Below, one piece after another: positions 23,996 through 38,900 of a stretch of 64,000 nucleotides of DNA. The first letter of the stretch is position 1; every line of letters starts with the position of its first letter. Under the pieces are notes generated by a model. The model was not told the origin of the DNA. It worked only from the letters and a program-made list of their open reading frames with translations, and did not search any database. Both the position numbers and the translations under genes were made by a program. The DNA is from Prionace glauca (lineage: Eukaryota > Chordata > Chondrichthyes > Carcharhiniformes > Carcharhinidae): assembly GCA_037974335.1 (NCBI GenBank), contig CM075724.1, forward strand, positions 72,038,850 through 72,102,849, read 5' to 3'.

Positions 23996-26900
23996 GTTCC
24001 AGTTCATTTTCTATGCGATTTGCTTGTTAAATCGCGCAATTTCCAAGCTGCATGTTAATTCATAATGTTTCCTTGTACTTGAGACAAATTAAGTAACACA
24101 CCAAACGCGCGCTTTTTATCGTATTATTGCTCCGGACTAATTCGGTTTTGACTTTCATTAGGCTCTGTTCATTCGGTGGTGAAAGTAACTCAGCTACCTG
24201 CGAGCGTGAGCAAAAATAAGGGTACAAATGTGTCCTTTCATTGCTCGCTTCCTTTCTGTCAAAACGGTCCGGCTGTGAGTATACAATGGTGGAAACACGG
24301 TGACAACCAATATATACGTACAGAAGAAAATGGCCGAAAAGTAACTGGATTAAAGACAATATTCAGCGGTTTCCTTCAGATCAACAATGTGACCTTGCAA
24401 GACGCAGGGGTATACTATTGCACTGTCACTCATCGGGGCAGTATTGCTGGTAATGGGACGGGCTCCAAATTATCTGTCCGAGGTAGGTTTGGATGAAATG
24501 AGATTGAAAGATCCAGAATGAATAATTCGCATGTCAAAGCATGTCTCGATTGTGCGTCGAATAATTTATAGTGGTTCCTAGCAGAAGGCTTTGTTAACGT
24601 TTATTGGGATTTGGATGTCACCAACTAGGAGAAAATGTATTTGTTCATCCCTATCATTCCCTTTCATTCCCCGGGTTGAAATGGTCGCTACGAGAGGACA
24701 CAGATTTAAGGTGCAGGGAGGGAAGTACAGAGGTGATGTTAGGGGTAAGTTTTCCACTCAGAGGGTAGTGAGTGATTGGAATCGGCTGCCGTCGTCGGTG
24801 GTGGAGGCGAACTCGCTGGGGTCTTTTAAAAGACTTCTGGATGAGTATATGGGGTTTAATGGGATTGGGGGTTATAGATAGGTCTATAGATTGGTGGGGT
24901 TGATGCGATCGGCGCAACTCGAGGGCCGAAGGGCCTGTTTGTGCTGTAATGTTCTATGTTCTATGTTCTATCCCCTTGTGCTCGGCTTTTGATAAAGTTA
25001 ATTAAGATTAAAACAAATTGCACTGGGTCTTCGTTCTCATATAGGCCAGAACAAGCAACGATGTTAGCAGAGCGGCCGGTTCAACTGCATACGCAGTTTC
25101 TGATTGTTTCATATGTATATATTCATATTGCAATAATTATGTCAATTGCTTCCTCGAATTGAAATTACAGTTTTCTATCCAACAGAAAAAAAAACACATG
25201 GACTCTGTGTGCCGCTCATTTATTACTGCCATTCATTCGCTCATAATTTGAATTTCGCGTAGCTATTGCCATTGCTTTCATACATCAATTTCTTATGATA
25301 AAAGCACTGCGCAGTGGAGATCGATGCACAGCACAAACCAACGCGATATATTCTGCAAAGCAACACGATGTTGTCGAAAAAAGGCCGAAACAGCAGAGGG
25401 ACTTTTAAGCTTTTTCGATGACCAAGCATTTTCCCTTTCTTTTATTTCATAGTTCCACCAACTCCGCTGAAAATTAATTCTCAGTATCCTGAAAATGACG
25501 CATCCGCGCCTCCTGCTGTTCTATGCTCAACGTCTCCGTTTTACCCAAAGAATATCAATTTCACTTGGTACAAGGATGGCATCGAAGCTACGGGAATGAT
25601 AAAGACCATAATTGAATCCAAGGCTGTTGGACTATATGAAGCTTCTAGCCGTTTGCAAGAGACGCAGTCTATCCAGTTAGGAACTATGTACACCTGTCTG
25701 GTGACCCACAGCACTCTTCACGTTTCAGCGTCCGTCACTCACATTATCACCAATCGCAATACAGGTAAGCAGTCTGATAGAGGATTATAACTTCAGAAAA
25801 CGTGCAATCTCGCATATCCGTGTAGATTATTTAGAGAAAAAAAAGTTTCATTTGGTCCCACGTCACGGATTTGCTTTAAATTAGTTTGCTTCAAACGTAT
25901 CTTCAAACGCCTTTTTTGAAAAATTATAAGTTCATTGTTCTTAAAACTCCTTGCATCTTCCTAACAATCCGTGGGAAAGTGTTCTTCTCAAATTCCATTT
26001 ATTTTAGACATTCGAAAATCAACTTGACTGCGGCTTATCTATGCGATTGAAAAAGTATACGTGCATTTGTTCTCCTTCGAAATCAGGTGTAGCACGATTC
26101 ATTCTTTCAAATTGCATTTCCGCTTCCCTGCTGTAATGGTAAAAATCATAGTGTCTCGTATCCCTCAAAGTAACTAAAGAGATTCGGCCCTTCCAACGTC
26201 CTGGGCATTTTTCTCCTATACTTCCTGAGGTGAACTGGCGATTATTGTGTTTAGTTGTTTAGCAAAGAATTGAGTAATCTCTTAAGTTTGACATCATATT
26301 TTACGTTTTCTGATTTAATAAAGCCACTATTCTTAAAATTCAATTAATTACAGAATCATCCCTAAGAAACTTACAGTCTTGTCCCACCACGCCCAAAGAC
26401 GTTTGCATGTGCAGCTTTGCTTTTTATTGCTTTTGGATGAAAATCATACCTTTTTGGCGATTGGTGCACTCCATCACTTTCACCCCAAAAATCTCATTGT
26501 CATTATTATTCGTATTACATTGTACTTATATTTCGTCTGCTCACGTTGGCAATCTTGTTGTACGATTGCCAAGTTTCCTACTGTTGTGCACGCTACATGC
26601 CACCATTAATACAATTTTTATGACCCACTGACTTCGAAATTGCACTCGATATTTCCTAGTCCGTGTCATTGAGTCTTTCATATCCAGCACTGGGTCTCAC
26701 AATTATGGCGGCTGAAGACTGGGGTCTTGACATAAAAATGGTCTTTATAAATGGATGCTCAGTTTGCAGTTACCAATAGCCCACACAAAAAAAAACACAC
26801 ACACGCACGCTCTCCCCCTCCTTATCCCCACACCACTAAGAGAAAACATTAAATCTGGTCTTGATTTAGATAAATTGCAATGTAAATTTGCCAACAATAT

Positions 26901-29900
26901 CTCCCCTCCAAGCACCGTTTTCCCATAGTGTCATGCTTCCTCCATCACCACTGAAAATTAGCTCTCTGCAAACTGTCAATGATTCATATCTCTATATTGC
27001 TATTATTTTCGAGGAATCTTCCTGCCCCCCACCCACGACATGCCACTTGCCACCCCAACTCTGCCCACCCCACAGCCCCGCCAATCATCGAAGAATGCCA
27101 GGTACCATTTGAATAAGAATGTCTCCAAAATTACAATAGATACAAATAACATTGCTCAACTAATAACCAATGGGTCATAAGGAACTTGGTTTTGCAATGT
27201 TCCCTGCCTATCAATTTTGTACTTGTTTATGGCTGTCTGCATACTTATATTATTCTCCATATTTCAGCCACGGTCCTCACATTGTCGCGTCTATGGATGA
27301 AAACAAAATCTTGCGGGTTCTAGAAATATGAAATGAAAAGTCAGGAGGAAAAGGAAGGTGTACAAAAGGTTCAGGGAACTAGGAGAGGTTAAGGATCTTG
27401 AAGAGTATAAGGACTGTAGAAAGGAGGTTAAAAGGGAAATTAGGAGAGCCAGAAGGGGTCATGAGAAGACCTTGGCGGGTAAGATTAAGGAAAATCCCAA
27501 GGCCTTCTGTAAATATGTGAAAGGTAAAAGGATGAGAAGGGAAAGGATAGAACCTATAAAAGGTGAAGGGGGAAAGGTCTGTGTGGAACCAGAAGAAATG
27601 GCGGAGGTGCTTAATGATTACTTTGCCTCAGTATTCACAGTGGAAGCTGATCTGGGAGATGTTGCTATGGACTTGCAGCAGATGGAAAAGATTGAGTACG
27701 TGGACATTAAGGAGGAGGATGTGTTAGAACTTTTGAATTCAATCAAAATAGATAAGTCGCCGGGACCAGATGGGATGTACCCCAGGATACTGTGGGAGGC
27801 GAGGGAAGTGATTGCAGAGCCCCTGGCGATGATCTTTGCGTCGTCAATGGAGACTGGAGAGGTTCCGGAAGATTGGAGGATTGCGGATGTAGTCCCTATT
27901 TTCAAGAAAGGGAACAGAGATAGCCCGGGAAATTACCGCCCGGTGAGTCTGACCTCAGTGGTTGGTAAGCTGATGGAGAGGCTTCTGAGGGACAAGATTT
28001 ACGAGCAATTGGAGAGGTTTGACATGATCAGGAATAGTCAGCATGGATTTGTCAAGGGCAGGTCGTGCCTAACGAGCCTAGTTGAGTTCTTCGATAATGT
28101 GACTGAACACATTGACGAAGGAAGTGCCGTGGACGTAGTCAACATGGACTTCAGCAAGGCGTTTGATAAGGTCCCCCATGCAAGACTTCTTGAGAAGGTG
28201 AGAGGGCATGGGATCCAAGGGCCTTTGGCCTTGTGGATCCAGAACTGGCTTGCCTGCAGAAGGCAGACAGTCGTTGTGGATGGGTCATTGTCGGAATGGA
28301 GGTCAGTCACCAGTGGGGTGCCCCAGGGATCTGTTCTGGGACCCTTGCTGTTTGTCATTTTCATAAATGACCTGGATGAGGAAGTGGAGGGATGGGTTAG
28401 CAAGTTCGCTGATGACACAAAGGTCGGTGGTGTTGTGGATGGACTGGAAGGATGTCAAAAGTTGCAGCACGACATAGATAGGATGCAGGAATGGGCGGAG
28501 AAGTGGCTGATGGACTTCAACGCGGATAAATGTGTAGTCGTCCATTTCGGCAGAACCAATGGGATGAACGAGTACACTATCAAGGGCCGGAGTCTTAGTA
28601 GCGTTGAAGAGCAGAAGGATCTCGGGGTCCGGCTCCACAGGACTCTTAAATCGGCCTCGCACGTGGAGGAGGTGGTCAAGAAGCCGTATGGTGTACTGGC
28701 CTTCATTAATCGAGGGATTGAGTTTAGGAGTCGGGAGGTAATGCTGCAACTTTACAGGACCGTTGTCGGGCCTCATTTGGAGTACTGTGTGCAGTTCTGG
28801 TCGCCTCACTATAGGAAAGACGTAGAAGCTATTGAAAGCGTGCAGAGGAGATTTACAAGGATGTTGCCTGGACTGGGAGGCATGCCTTATGAAGATAGGT
28901 TGAGGGAGCTGGGACTCTTTTCCCTAGAGAGGCGAAGGTTGAGAGGCGACCTGATAGAAGTTTGTAAAATGTTGAGAGGAATAGATAGGTCAGAGGCTAT
29001 TTCCCCGGGTTGAAATGGTCGCTACGAGAGGACACAGATTTAAGGTGCGGGGAGGGAAGTACAGAGGTGATGTTAGGGGTAAGTTTTTCACTGAGACGGT
29101 GGTGAGTGAATGGAATCGGCTGCCGTCATCGGTGGTGGAGGCGAACACGCTGGGGTCTTATAATAGACTTCTGGATGAGTATATGGGGTTTAATTGGATT
29201 GGGGGTTATAGATAGGATTATAGATTGGTGAGGTTGATGTGATCGGAGCAACTCGAGGCCGAAGGGCCTGTTTGTGCTGTAATGTTCTATGTTCTATGTT
29301 CTATAAATGCAGTATAAATTCACTGGGCCTGGCATGATTAGTAGAAAGACGCACAGTTAGCGTCTCGGGCCTAAATAACCCCTGTACAGAAAAGTTTTGT
29401 GGAATGCTGAGTTTATCCAGCATTTTCCATTTTGATGCAATGTATCCTTACATCTGTAATGCACCTCAATGAATTGTAGAATCATTACGCATGCTTGATC
29501 CGTTTAATCATTGTACTTTCATGAAAGAAGAGTCTAATTTATTTTCTCAGAGAGCTTGTTCCTATTCATTCTGCAAATGTAAACTCTTAAGACATACACT
29601 AACCTGTCTTTCCTGGAAATGCATGCTTCAACTGCTTTTATCATTCTTTCAGGTACATTTTGCCCACGGTCTACTACATCATAGTTTTTCTCATTTACTT
29701 TGTATTTCTCAACAATTTCTATTTTGCTCTATGACATTGGTTTACCTATTCATTATCCTTGAGGGTTGTTGCACCACGGTCCCGCCATTGGGTGGTTGTC
29801 CGTGCCTGTTCTTAAACTTAATAGCCTCCTGATTTGATTTGGTCTAATTGCAAAAACGGCGCTTCTCCAAACTCACCAAATCACTGCGGACACACATTTC

Positions 29901-32900
29901 ATAGAACATATAGAACATAGAACATTACAGCACAAACAGGCCCTTCGGCCCTCGAGTTGCGCCGATCACATCAACCCCACCAATCTATAGACCTATCTGT
30001 AACCCCAATCCCATTAAACCCCATATAATCATCCAGAAGTATTTTAAAAGACCCCAGCGAGTTCGCCTCCACCACCGACGACAGCAGCCGATTCCATTCA
30101 CTCACCACCCTCTGAGTGAAAAACTTACCCCTAACATCACCTCTGTACTTCCCTCCCCGCACCTTAAATCTGTGTCCTCTCGTAGCGACCATTTCAACCC
30201 GGGGAAATAGCCACTGAGAGTCCACCCTATCTATTCCTCTCAACATTTTATAAACTTCTATCAGGTCGCCTCTCAACCTTCGCCTCTCTAGGGAAAAGAG
30301 TCCCAGCTCCCTCAACCTATCTTCATAAGGCACGCCTCCCAGTCCAGGCAACATCCTTGTAAATCTCCTCTGCACCCGTACAATAGCTTCTACGTCTTTC
30401 CTATAGTGAGGCGACCACAACTGCGCACAGTACTCCAAATGAGGCCTGACAAGGGTCCTGTAAAGTTGCAACATTACCTCCCGACTCCTAAACTCAATAA
30501 CTCGATTAATGAAGGCCAGTACACCATACGCCTTCTTGACCACCTCCTCCACCTGCGAGGCCGATTTAAGAGTCCTGTGGAGCCGGACCCCGAGATCCTT
30601 CTGCTCTTCAACGCTACTAAGACTCCTGCCCTTGATAGTGTACTCGTTCATCCCGTTGGTTCTGCCGAAATGGACGACTACACATTTATCCGCGTTGAAG
30701 TCCATCTGCCACTTCTCCGCCCATTCATGCATCCTATCTATGTCCTGCTGCAACTTTTGACATCCTTCCAGACCATCCACAACACCACCGACCTTCGTGT
30801 CATCAGCGAACTTGCTAACCCATCCCTCCACTTCCACATCCAGGTCATTTATGAAAATGACAAACAGCAAGGGTCCCAGAACAGATCCCTGGGGCACCCC
30901 ACTGGTGACTGACCTCCATTCCGAAAATGACCCATCCACAACCACTCTCTGCCTTCTGCAGGTAAGCCAGTTCTGGATCCACAAGGCCAAATGCCCTTGG
31001 ATCCCATGCCCTCGCACGTTCTCAAGAAGTCTTGCATGGGGGACCTTATCAAACGCCTTGCTGAAGTCCATGTACACTACGTCCACGGCACTTCCTTCGT
31101 CAATGTGTTCAGTCACATTATCGAAGAACTTAACTAGGCTCATAAGGCGCGACCTGCCCTTGACAAATCCATGCTGTCTATTCCTGATCATGTCAAACCT
31201 CTCCAATTGCTCGTAAATCTTGTCCCTCAGAAGCCTCTCCATCAGCTTACCAACCACTGAGGTCAGACTCACCGGGCGGTAATTTCCCGGGCTATCTCTG
31301 TTCCCTTTCTTGAAAATAGGGACTACATCCGCAATCCTCCAATCTTCCGGAACCTCTCCCGTCTCCATTGACGACGCAAAGATTATCGCCAGGGGCTCTG
31401 CAATCACTTCCCTCGCCTCCCACAGTATCCTGGGGTACATCCCATCTGGTCCCGGCCACTTATCTATATTAATAGAATTCAAAAGTTGTAACACATCCTC
31501 CTCCTTAATGTCCACGTACTCAATCTTTTCCATCTGCTGCAAGTCCATAGCAAGATCTCCCAAATCAGCTTCCACTGTGAATACTGAGGCAAAGTAATCA
31601 TTAAGCACCTCCGCCATTTCTTCTGGTTCCACACAGACCTTTCCCCCTTCACCTTTTATAGGTCCTATCCTTTCCCTTCTCACCCTTTTACCTTTCACAT
31701 ATTTATAGAAGGCCTTGGGATTTTCCTTAATCTTACCCGCCAAGGTCTTCTCATGACCCCTTTTGGCTCTCCCAATTTCCCTTTTAACCTCCTTTCTACA
31801 GTCCTTATATTCTTCAAGATCCTTAACCTCTCCTAGTTCCCTGATCTTTTGTACACCTTCCTTTTCCTCCTGACTAGGTTCAACACAGCCTTCGTGCACC
31901 ACGATTCCCGCGACCTACCAAAACCCCCTTGTTTCATCGGAACATTGTCATGCAGAGCGCCAGACAAACATTCCTTGAATATCCGCCACCTTCCTTCGGT
32001 ACTTTTTCCTCAGAACGCCTCCTTCCAGTTTATTTGTCCAAGTAACTTCCTGACTTCTTCGTATCTCCCCTTACTCCAGACAAACACCTTCCTAGCCTGC
32101 CTGATCCTATCTCGTTCCAATGCAATTGTGAAGGAGATAGAATTATGGTCACCGTTCCCAAGATGCTCTCCTACCGAGAGATCCATCACCTGCCCTGGTT
32201 CATTCGCCGGTACCAGGTCAAGTACAGCCTCTCCCATCGTAGGCTTGTCCACATACTGTGTCAGGAAACCTTCCTGAACACACCTAACAAACTCCTCTCC
32301 AGCCTTACCCTTACCCTAGGGATATTCCAGTCGATGTTTCGGAAATTGAAGTCTCCCATCACGACAACTCTGTTTTTAATGCATTTCTCCAGAATCTGGT
32401 TCCCTATCTGCGCTTCAACTTCCCTGTCACTATTGGGCGGCCTATAGAATACACCCAGCAAAGTTTTCGACCCTTTGCTGTTCGTAACTTCCAGCCACAG
32501 AGACTCTGTAGAAAGTCCCTCCACGGCATCCTCTTTCTCTGCAGCCATGACATTTCCCTCAACCTTTACTCTGCAACTCCGTCTCCTCTCATCCCTGCTA
32601 ATAGCTTTCGCCGATGATGCTACATATCGGCGCAACAGAACAGCAACGCGTGACTTGTCAGCGCTTAACATGATTTCTTTTTTTCTATTCATCATCATCA
32701 TCTACAGTCTAGAAATCTCTTAGGCATCCCAAAGGAGCTTAACATCTTGCCGACAATTGAAACTTCTCCCTCCGTATAAGATGTGTGTTACCATTCCTGT
32801 TTTGATATGCGTTATCCTTCAGTCTGCGACTATCCCTACATTTGAGAACAAGTTAGCATTCCCAAAATTTAATCAGTAAAATCCTTGAATCAAGTAAATC

Positions 32901-35900
32901 ACTCATCATCATGCTGATGCCTGGGGAATTCCAGTGCACAACTCTCTAGTATGTGATATAAAAACAATGGATCTTCACAAATTTCGTGCAATCCTGTCCG
33001 ATGTCAACGGAGAAGACGGTTCTCCAAGCCTCGCCTGCCCCTAGGAATCGGGGCGGGCGAGCAACTAAACTTCCGGTGATCGGAAACTGGAATGAACTGC
33101 CTAGGAATTTGCTAGAAGGCGGAAGGCATATAATCATTTACATTTTTTTTTGGATGAACACGTGAATCATCATAATACTCAAAGATATTGGACACGTGCT
33201 TGCAAATTGTATTAGCACGAATTTGGTGATGCTTATTGTCGGAGCAGACTGAGTGGACCGAAGTGCATTTTCTGCACTGTACAAGTCTATAATTTTGTGG
33301 CCTGCGTTCGAATCTTATCACAGCAGAAATTCACATTTAAATTAAATAAAACATCACAAATTAAAAATCCTAATGATTACCATAAAACCATTCTCCATTG
33401 TAATGCAATCCTACCTGGTCCAATCCTTTAAGGAAGTGAATCTGCCATGCGTTGCTGGTGTGGCCTTAACATGATTACGGAGGCAAAACATTGTCGGTGA
33501 CTGTGACATGGCCATAGGCTACTGGTCATTACGGATGGGCAATAAATATCATTCCAGTTACTGATACCCACGTTACAGGAATTAATAATAAAATGCCTTT
33601 TAAAAGTTCAGTCATCTTCAGGCAGTTTTCACTAATTATTCCTGTTGTCGACAATATAAATCAACCAGCTTCATCAGAGACAATTTCTGCTTTAACATAT
33701 CTGAATACTTCAGCTCTGATAATGGCTCCTCCTAACTCGAAACGTTAGCTCCCCAAAGTTATTAACAAACCTGCTGAAATTTTCTGGCATTTTCTGTTTC
33801 TGTTTTAGATTCCAACATTCACAGTTTTTCAGTTTTATCTGAACATTTCGCCCCTTCTTAACCAATGTTATTCTAGTGGCATTTAGCTGACAAATGACTC
33901 TGTTATCTTTTCCATTACCGTATTTCGTTTTACTGACTCATAAATTATCCGACTATTACCATGCATTCTCGCCAGTGTTGCGATCCACCGCCCTCATTAA
34001 TTTGTTACTTATTACCCTTGATATTCCAGCAGTTATTTTGTCCTTACGCTTTTGTAACTGTGGTATGGTATTTCCCATCCCAGTTTTTGTGAAGTTTGTA
34101 TTGCACAGCAGACGTGACTGAATTCTTTCGACCGTAAATGAAAATTAATTGTTCCAGTCTAAGTTCACCGTACATGGTCCACGGTCTACTGGTTTGCTTA
34201 CACCATGCTAGAAATACAAATAGGCTTAAATTTGGGAACTGTTATTAGCCTTTTTTTAAACAAAAGCTTCTCCACTCTACGTTAGCGGAAGGAAACCGTT
34301 CCGCCCATTGATTCTTGTCAATTTGATATTTCACACAAAGTAAATATTTGAAGTCATATACTTCAGCCTTGTTTCACCCAGAAGAACAGGGACTACTAAA
34401 GTGCCAATAAGGCCAAGGCATCCTAGCGATAAATGTATTTTTACACAAATTTTACGAAATCGTCAAATAATCGTCAGTCGATGTCGAGGTTATGCATCCA
34501 TTCAATTGACCCGGTTGATGCAATTTGAATGGTTCTGATTCCAACAGGAAGGGATCTGTTAGAGCAGTAAGGCCATATGTGGATGATGCGTTGACGTGGA
34601 GGCCACTGTCACAAGTCAAGCACTTCCATCAACATGTATAGTAGGGTTTTTGACCACAACTTCACTCGACAGATAGCTATCATTACAGAATAACTACAGT
34701 GCAGAAACAGGTCATTTGGCCCATCGAATCTGCACCGACCACAATCCCATCCAGGCCCGATCACCATATCCCTAAATCTTTACCCGTTAACCTCCGCATC
34801 TCAGGGCACGAAGTGATGATTTTAGCATGGTCAATCAACCTAAACCGCACATCTTTGGACTGTGGGAGAAAACCGGAGCATCCGGAGAAAACCTACGCAG
34901 GCACGGGGAGAATGTGCAAACTCCACACAGACAGTGACCTACGCGGGGAACCGAACCCAGGTCACTGGCGCTGCTAAGCAGCAGTGCTAACCACTGTGCT
35001 ACCGTGCTGTCCTGGTGCTATCGCTGAACTGTTGTTCAGATTTTCTGTGACAGAATAATGCAATTTCGATATAGGGATTAGGATCAGAGTGTGATCAGTT
35101 GCGTTTGCAATTAAGTCGGAAATAAGACTTTCAACATTAATCACTTTGCGCGCATGGAATATGTTCCGGTATGTGCCTGCGTGTTTATGTGTGTGAATCG
35201 GTGGTGAGAGCACCGTATTTAATACAGGTGCGCGTTTGTTTCCGTCCTCTGCCGATGGGCTTCAGTCCTCTGCCAATGGGCTTTGATACTTGACCATGAT
35301 TTGTGTTCCGGCGCGTTGTCACAAACGTGTTGCAACAGACTGATTCCAGGCTATTTTCTCTCAATATTCCGGAAATAATCCACATGACTTCCGTTAATAT
35401 TATATTTACGACATTTGAAATCTCCTGAGTCTGGTTGCGTGGAGTGCGCACTGCCAGGTGAAATAGGATGTGCGAAGTCGTGTAATCTTCGCACCACAGA
35501 GCACCAGCAGCCTTGATTTTGAGATTCACATTCGCCTAAATATTTCCATTAGGTTTCCGAGGTGCTGCCAGTAGTTCAAGCATCATACAAAGGCATCTTG
35601 ATCACGCAGACATGACAAGCCGCAGCATCCCCGAAATGATTAATCCACACACTGTTTTACTTCATAATATTTATGGGTGGCCCTTCTCCCTCAAAGTCGT
35701 GGTCATTTGGACATACGACGATTGGATACTGGTTTTCTAGCCTAGACTACCCTGGAATATCCAAAAAATACCCAGCAGGGATGTATTTCCTCTGAAAGCT
35801 TATTTCAGATAAAATGAACTTCAGCCAAAGGGATGCCTATACTATCGCTTCAGCATGCAATCTGAGCAACTCGATAGCCAAGGGAAGATCATCATGCCGT

Positions 35901-38900
35901 GTTCTTTAGCAAATCTTCACCAAACACGAAGTGAGCGAAATGCACGGTCATTTATGACGTATCTTCGCTGTTAAACTGGACACAGGAGTGCCTCAGGTTC
36001 ATATGTTTGATTTGAACTCTGCAGGTGGTACCATCACCCATTACTTGCTAATCTCTGCAGCTTCTTGTGGCGGATTTGTTTCATTGGTGCTGTGCATTAT
36101 AACTCTGAAGCGGCGTCTGTCAAAGAAAAATAACGGTAAGAAGTAATGTAATCTTTTTGGTCCAAAGAAAATGCGTCTAAGAGCTTCTTGTTATGCGTAC
36201 AAATCGTAGAATCATAAAATCCTTAGAACGCTGTAGGAGGTTATTCGGCCTATCGAACCCAGACTAACAACAATCCAACTCAGTACTTCTCCCGTCATGC
36301 CATATATTTACTCTGCTGATCCTCCTGATACGAAGGGGCATTTAGCATAACTAATCAACCTAACACATACATCTTTGGACTGAGGGAGGGAACTGGAGCT
36401 GACTTTAACTGAATAGCAAGAACAACAGTTGGTTGCCTCCCAGTGACGGAGACATTGTTCAACATAACAGTATAGCCTAGTTTTAAGCAGTGTTGACACT
36501 TTGCAATCACCTTCGTCCGCTTCATTTAGGAAGGTATTAACTGTCCATTCATTGTGCATGGTTTCCTACCAGTGTGACGCCAGTTTCGACGTTGGAAACT
36601 GTGTCGGAATTTTTTAAAACATGCTAAAGAATCCGAAGGAACGCGTGGTCCAAATTAGTTTCTATCAAACTAATCATTTAACTGTCTTTGGTGTTACTCA
36701 ACTTGTGTCATCGTGTCCTGAATTTTCCAGTCAATGGCTGATCGTCCACCAGATGCCTAAGAAATCCCCTTCCCGAAAGCAAAACTTGTCAGAAATTAAA
36801 TAAATCCTTGAAACAAATATTGATGTCTGTGTAATGTTATTATTTTCATTGACCAAACTAGATGTGTCTTTTTCAGATGCTTAAATGTTTCATTTCAAAT
36901 GTCATTTGTTTCTAGGAGTGCAAAAGTATGAAAAAGGACCCAAATATCCTGATCAGGAGGTACGTTTGCACAAACTCAACCTTAATGGATCTGAATTCAA
37001 TCTATTTAATGGAATGACAATCATGCTTTACCATATTGCTCCGAGACATATATAACCTAGCACAAATTTAATTCGGCTCTCGTGGAAAGACTACGTAGTA
37101 AAAATGGAATGTCAAGTGCCCGAGGCAGCTTAATTATAACAGCAATGTTCCAGTCGTTAACACGCTGATTAAAATACATTACAATGCAGGCAGTATGTCT
37201 TTGCTGGTGTACCATATATTCTCATTATTAGAAGCAGGAAGGAGGACAGAAGTATCAAATTTGAAGAGCAACCATTATAGTTTGAGATTTGCATTCAGTG
37301 CAAACGTGACCATGCGGCTTTTGGATTTATTGCAAAATGTTACAGAGCTTCGCAGAATAATTAATTCACCGTCCTCAAGGTATATGAAACATTTATAACC
37401 GCAGTCAATACCGTCCGGTTGAAGTTCCTTTACAAAGCAGCACAACATGTTTATTCAAGCAGTAATGAAAATTAATAATGTCTTTTCTGGCCATTCGCAT
37501 AGGTTCATAATTAACATAACCATCCTCATAAAGTCACAGGTGGCCGATGCCAGCATTGCAGTCTGGTGATCCAAATTCTGTCATACGACGACGGTCGCAA
37601 AATAAATGCACTGGATGAATCGGCAAAAAAAAAGGAGAAAACTGACACAAAATCATTGCTCCCTACATTTTCCCACCTCTATTGTCATAGAATTCAAGTA
37701 GGAGTTGGCTTCATGGAACATTCGTTTGCACGCAAATATATTTCATCATGCCAGTGTATACTTTTCAATGTACTGCAGAAGGTGCTATTCAAGCCATATA
37801 CCTCGGAGTGTGTGTAGTCACCTTGTACCTAGCCCCTCTTGCCTCTGGAAGGAAACCCTTGTCAGAGATAGAGTGCAAGGGTTATTCACAATACCGGTTC
37901 GGCTAAGGAAAATATAGTTGTATCAGGCAGTATTGAGAAGATTAGTTCCACATTCTTTACAGCTTATAAGATAGAGGTGATCTTGGTAAATTATATCGTT
38001 CTTTACGGAGTTGACAGATTTGAAGTGAAGACATGATTCAGTGGTTAAACATCCAAAATACTTGTTCAGTTTATCAGAACAAGTATTGATAGAATTTTTC
38101 CTCAAATTAAGTATAATTGTGGGCATTCTCTACATTAGAACCTTGGGTGCTCAATTGTTGACTACATTTAGCAAATGCGCCGAACACTGCGGTAGTACTA
38201 TGCAGTTAAATTACATAGACATCACGTCAGATTATGAAATGTTAGTTATATCTTATTCAATTCCGTAATCGGCTACAAGAGTCAAATGACTTACTCCAAT
38301 GCTTATTTCAACGTTTCTTGTTGTCTTTTAGTAAACCTGTTTTCTAGAATCTTTGGATGACAATATTTTTTTCATTCTTATCAATAATTCTGCATGTTTA
38401 CACCGTCAGATTCATTTTGAAGCGAAAGCATGAAATAAAATCATAGAGAAAAACAAACGTGTGTCGACATAGGTGCTTTATTTTTCAATTCATGCAGGAA
38501 GCAACAGATGTGATGACGCCTTATGCTGCACTAGATATGAATAATTTCCGGACGGCACCAAGACTAAAGCAACAAGAAAGGACAGTTTATGCCCAGGTAG
38601 ATGTGGAAATAGCAAGGCTTAGACGCAATCGAACTGTAATGGTCAGGCTGGGGGTTCACTGACTTTTTTTGCGTGTGCAGTCATCTAAAGGTTAAGCAAT
38701 AGCTTCCGCAATGCCTTGATGGAATGAAGTCCTCTGATTCCTCGACAGGTTTTGCCAGAGAACACTTTTCAGTGTTGTGAATCTTTGATTGGAGTGCTCC
38801 ACAGTTGCATTCTTTGTTCCCTCAAATTCACGACTTGAGCCGATTTGTTGCACAACAGCCTTGCGGAAAATGATGAGGAGTTGCCAATATTGTCAAAGGG

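Noticed and set aside
24162-24482. V exon as a rearranging antigen-receptor V segment
   Set aside because: The J-like strand is inside the exon and a splice donor follows directly. No heptamer-nonamer pair is present at its end.
30406-30912. 168-codon open frame on the + strand
   Set aside because: It is the antisense shadow of the CR1 copy F reading frame. The same shadow appears at 28303-28809 opposite copy E.
34204-35013. Possible extra Ig exon in the long intron of the receptor
   Set aside because: The open frames here are SINE-derived; no Cys-Trp-Cys pattern is present.
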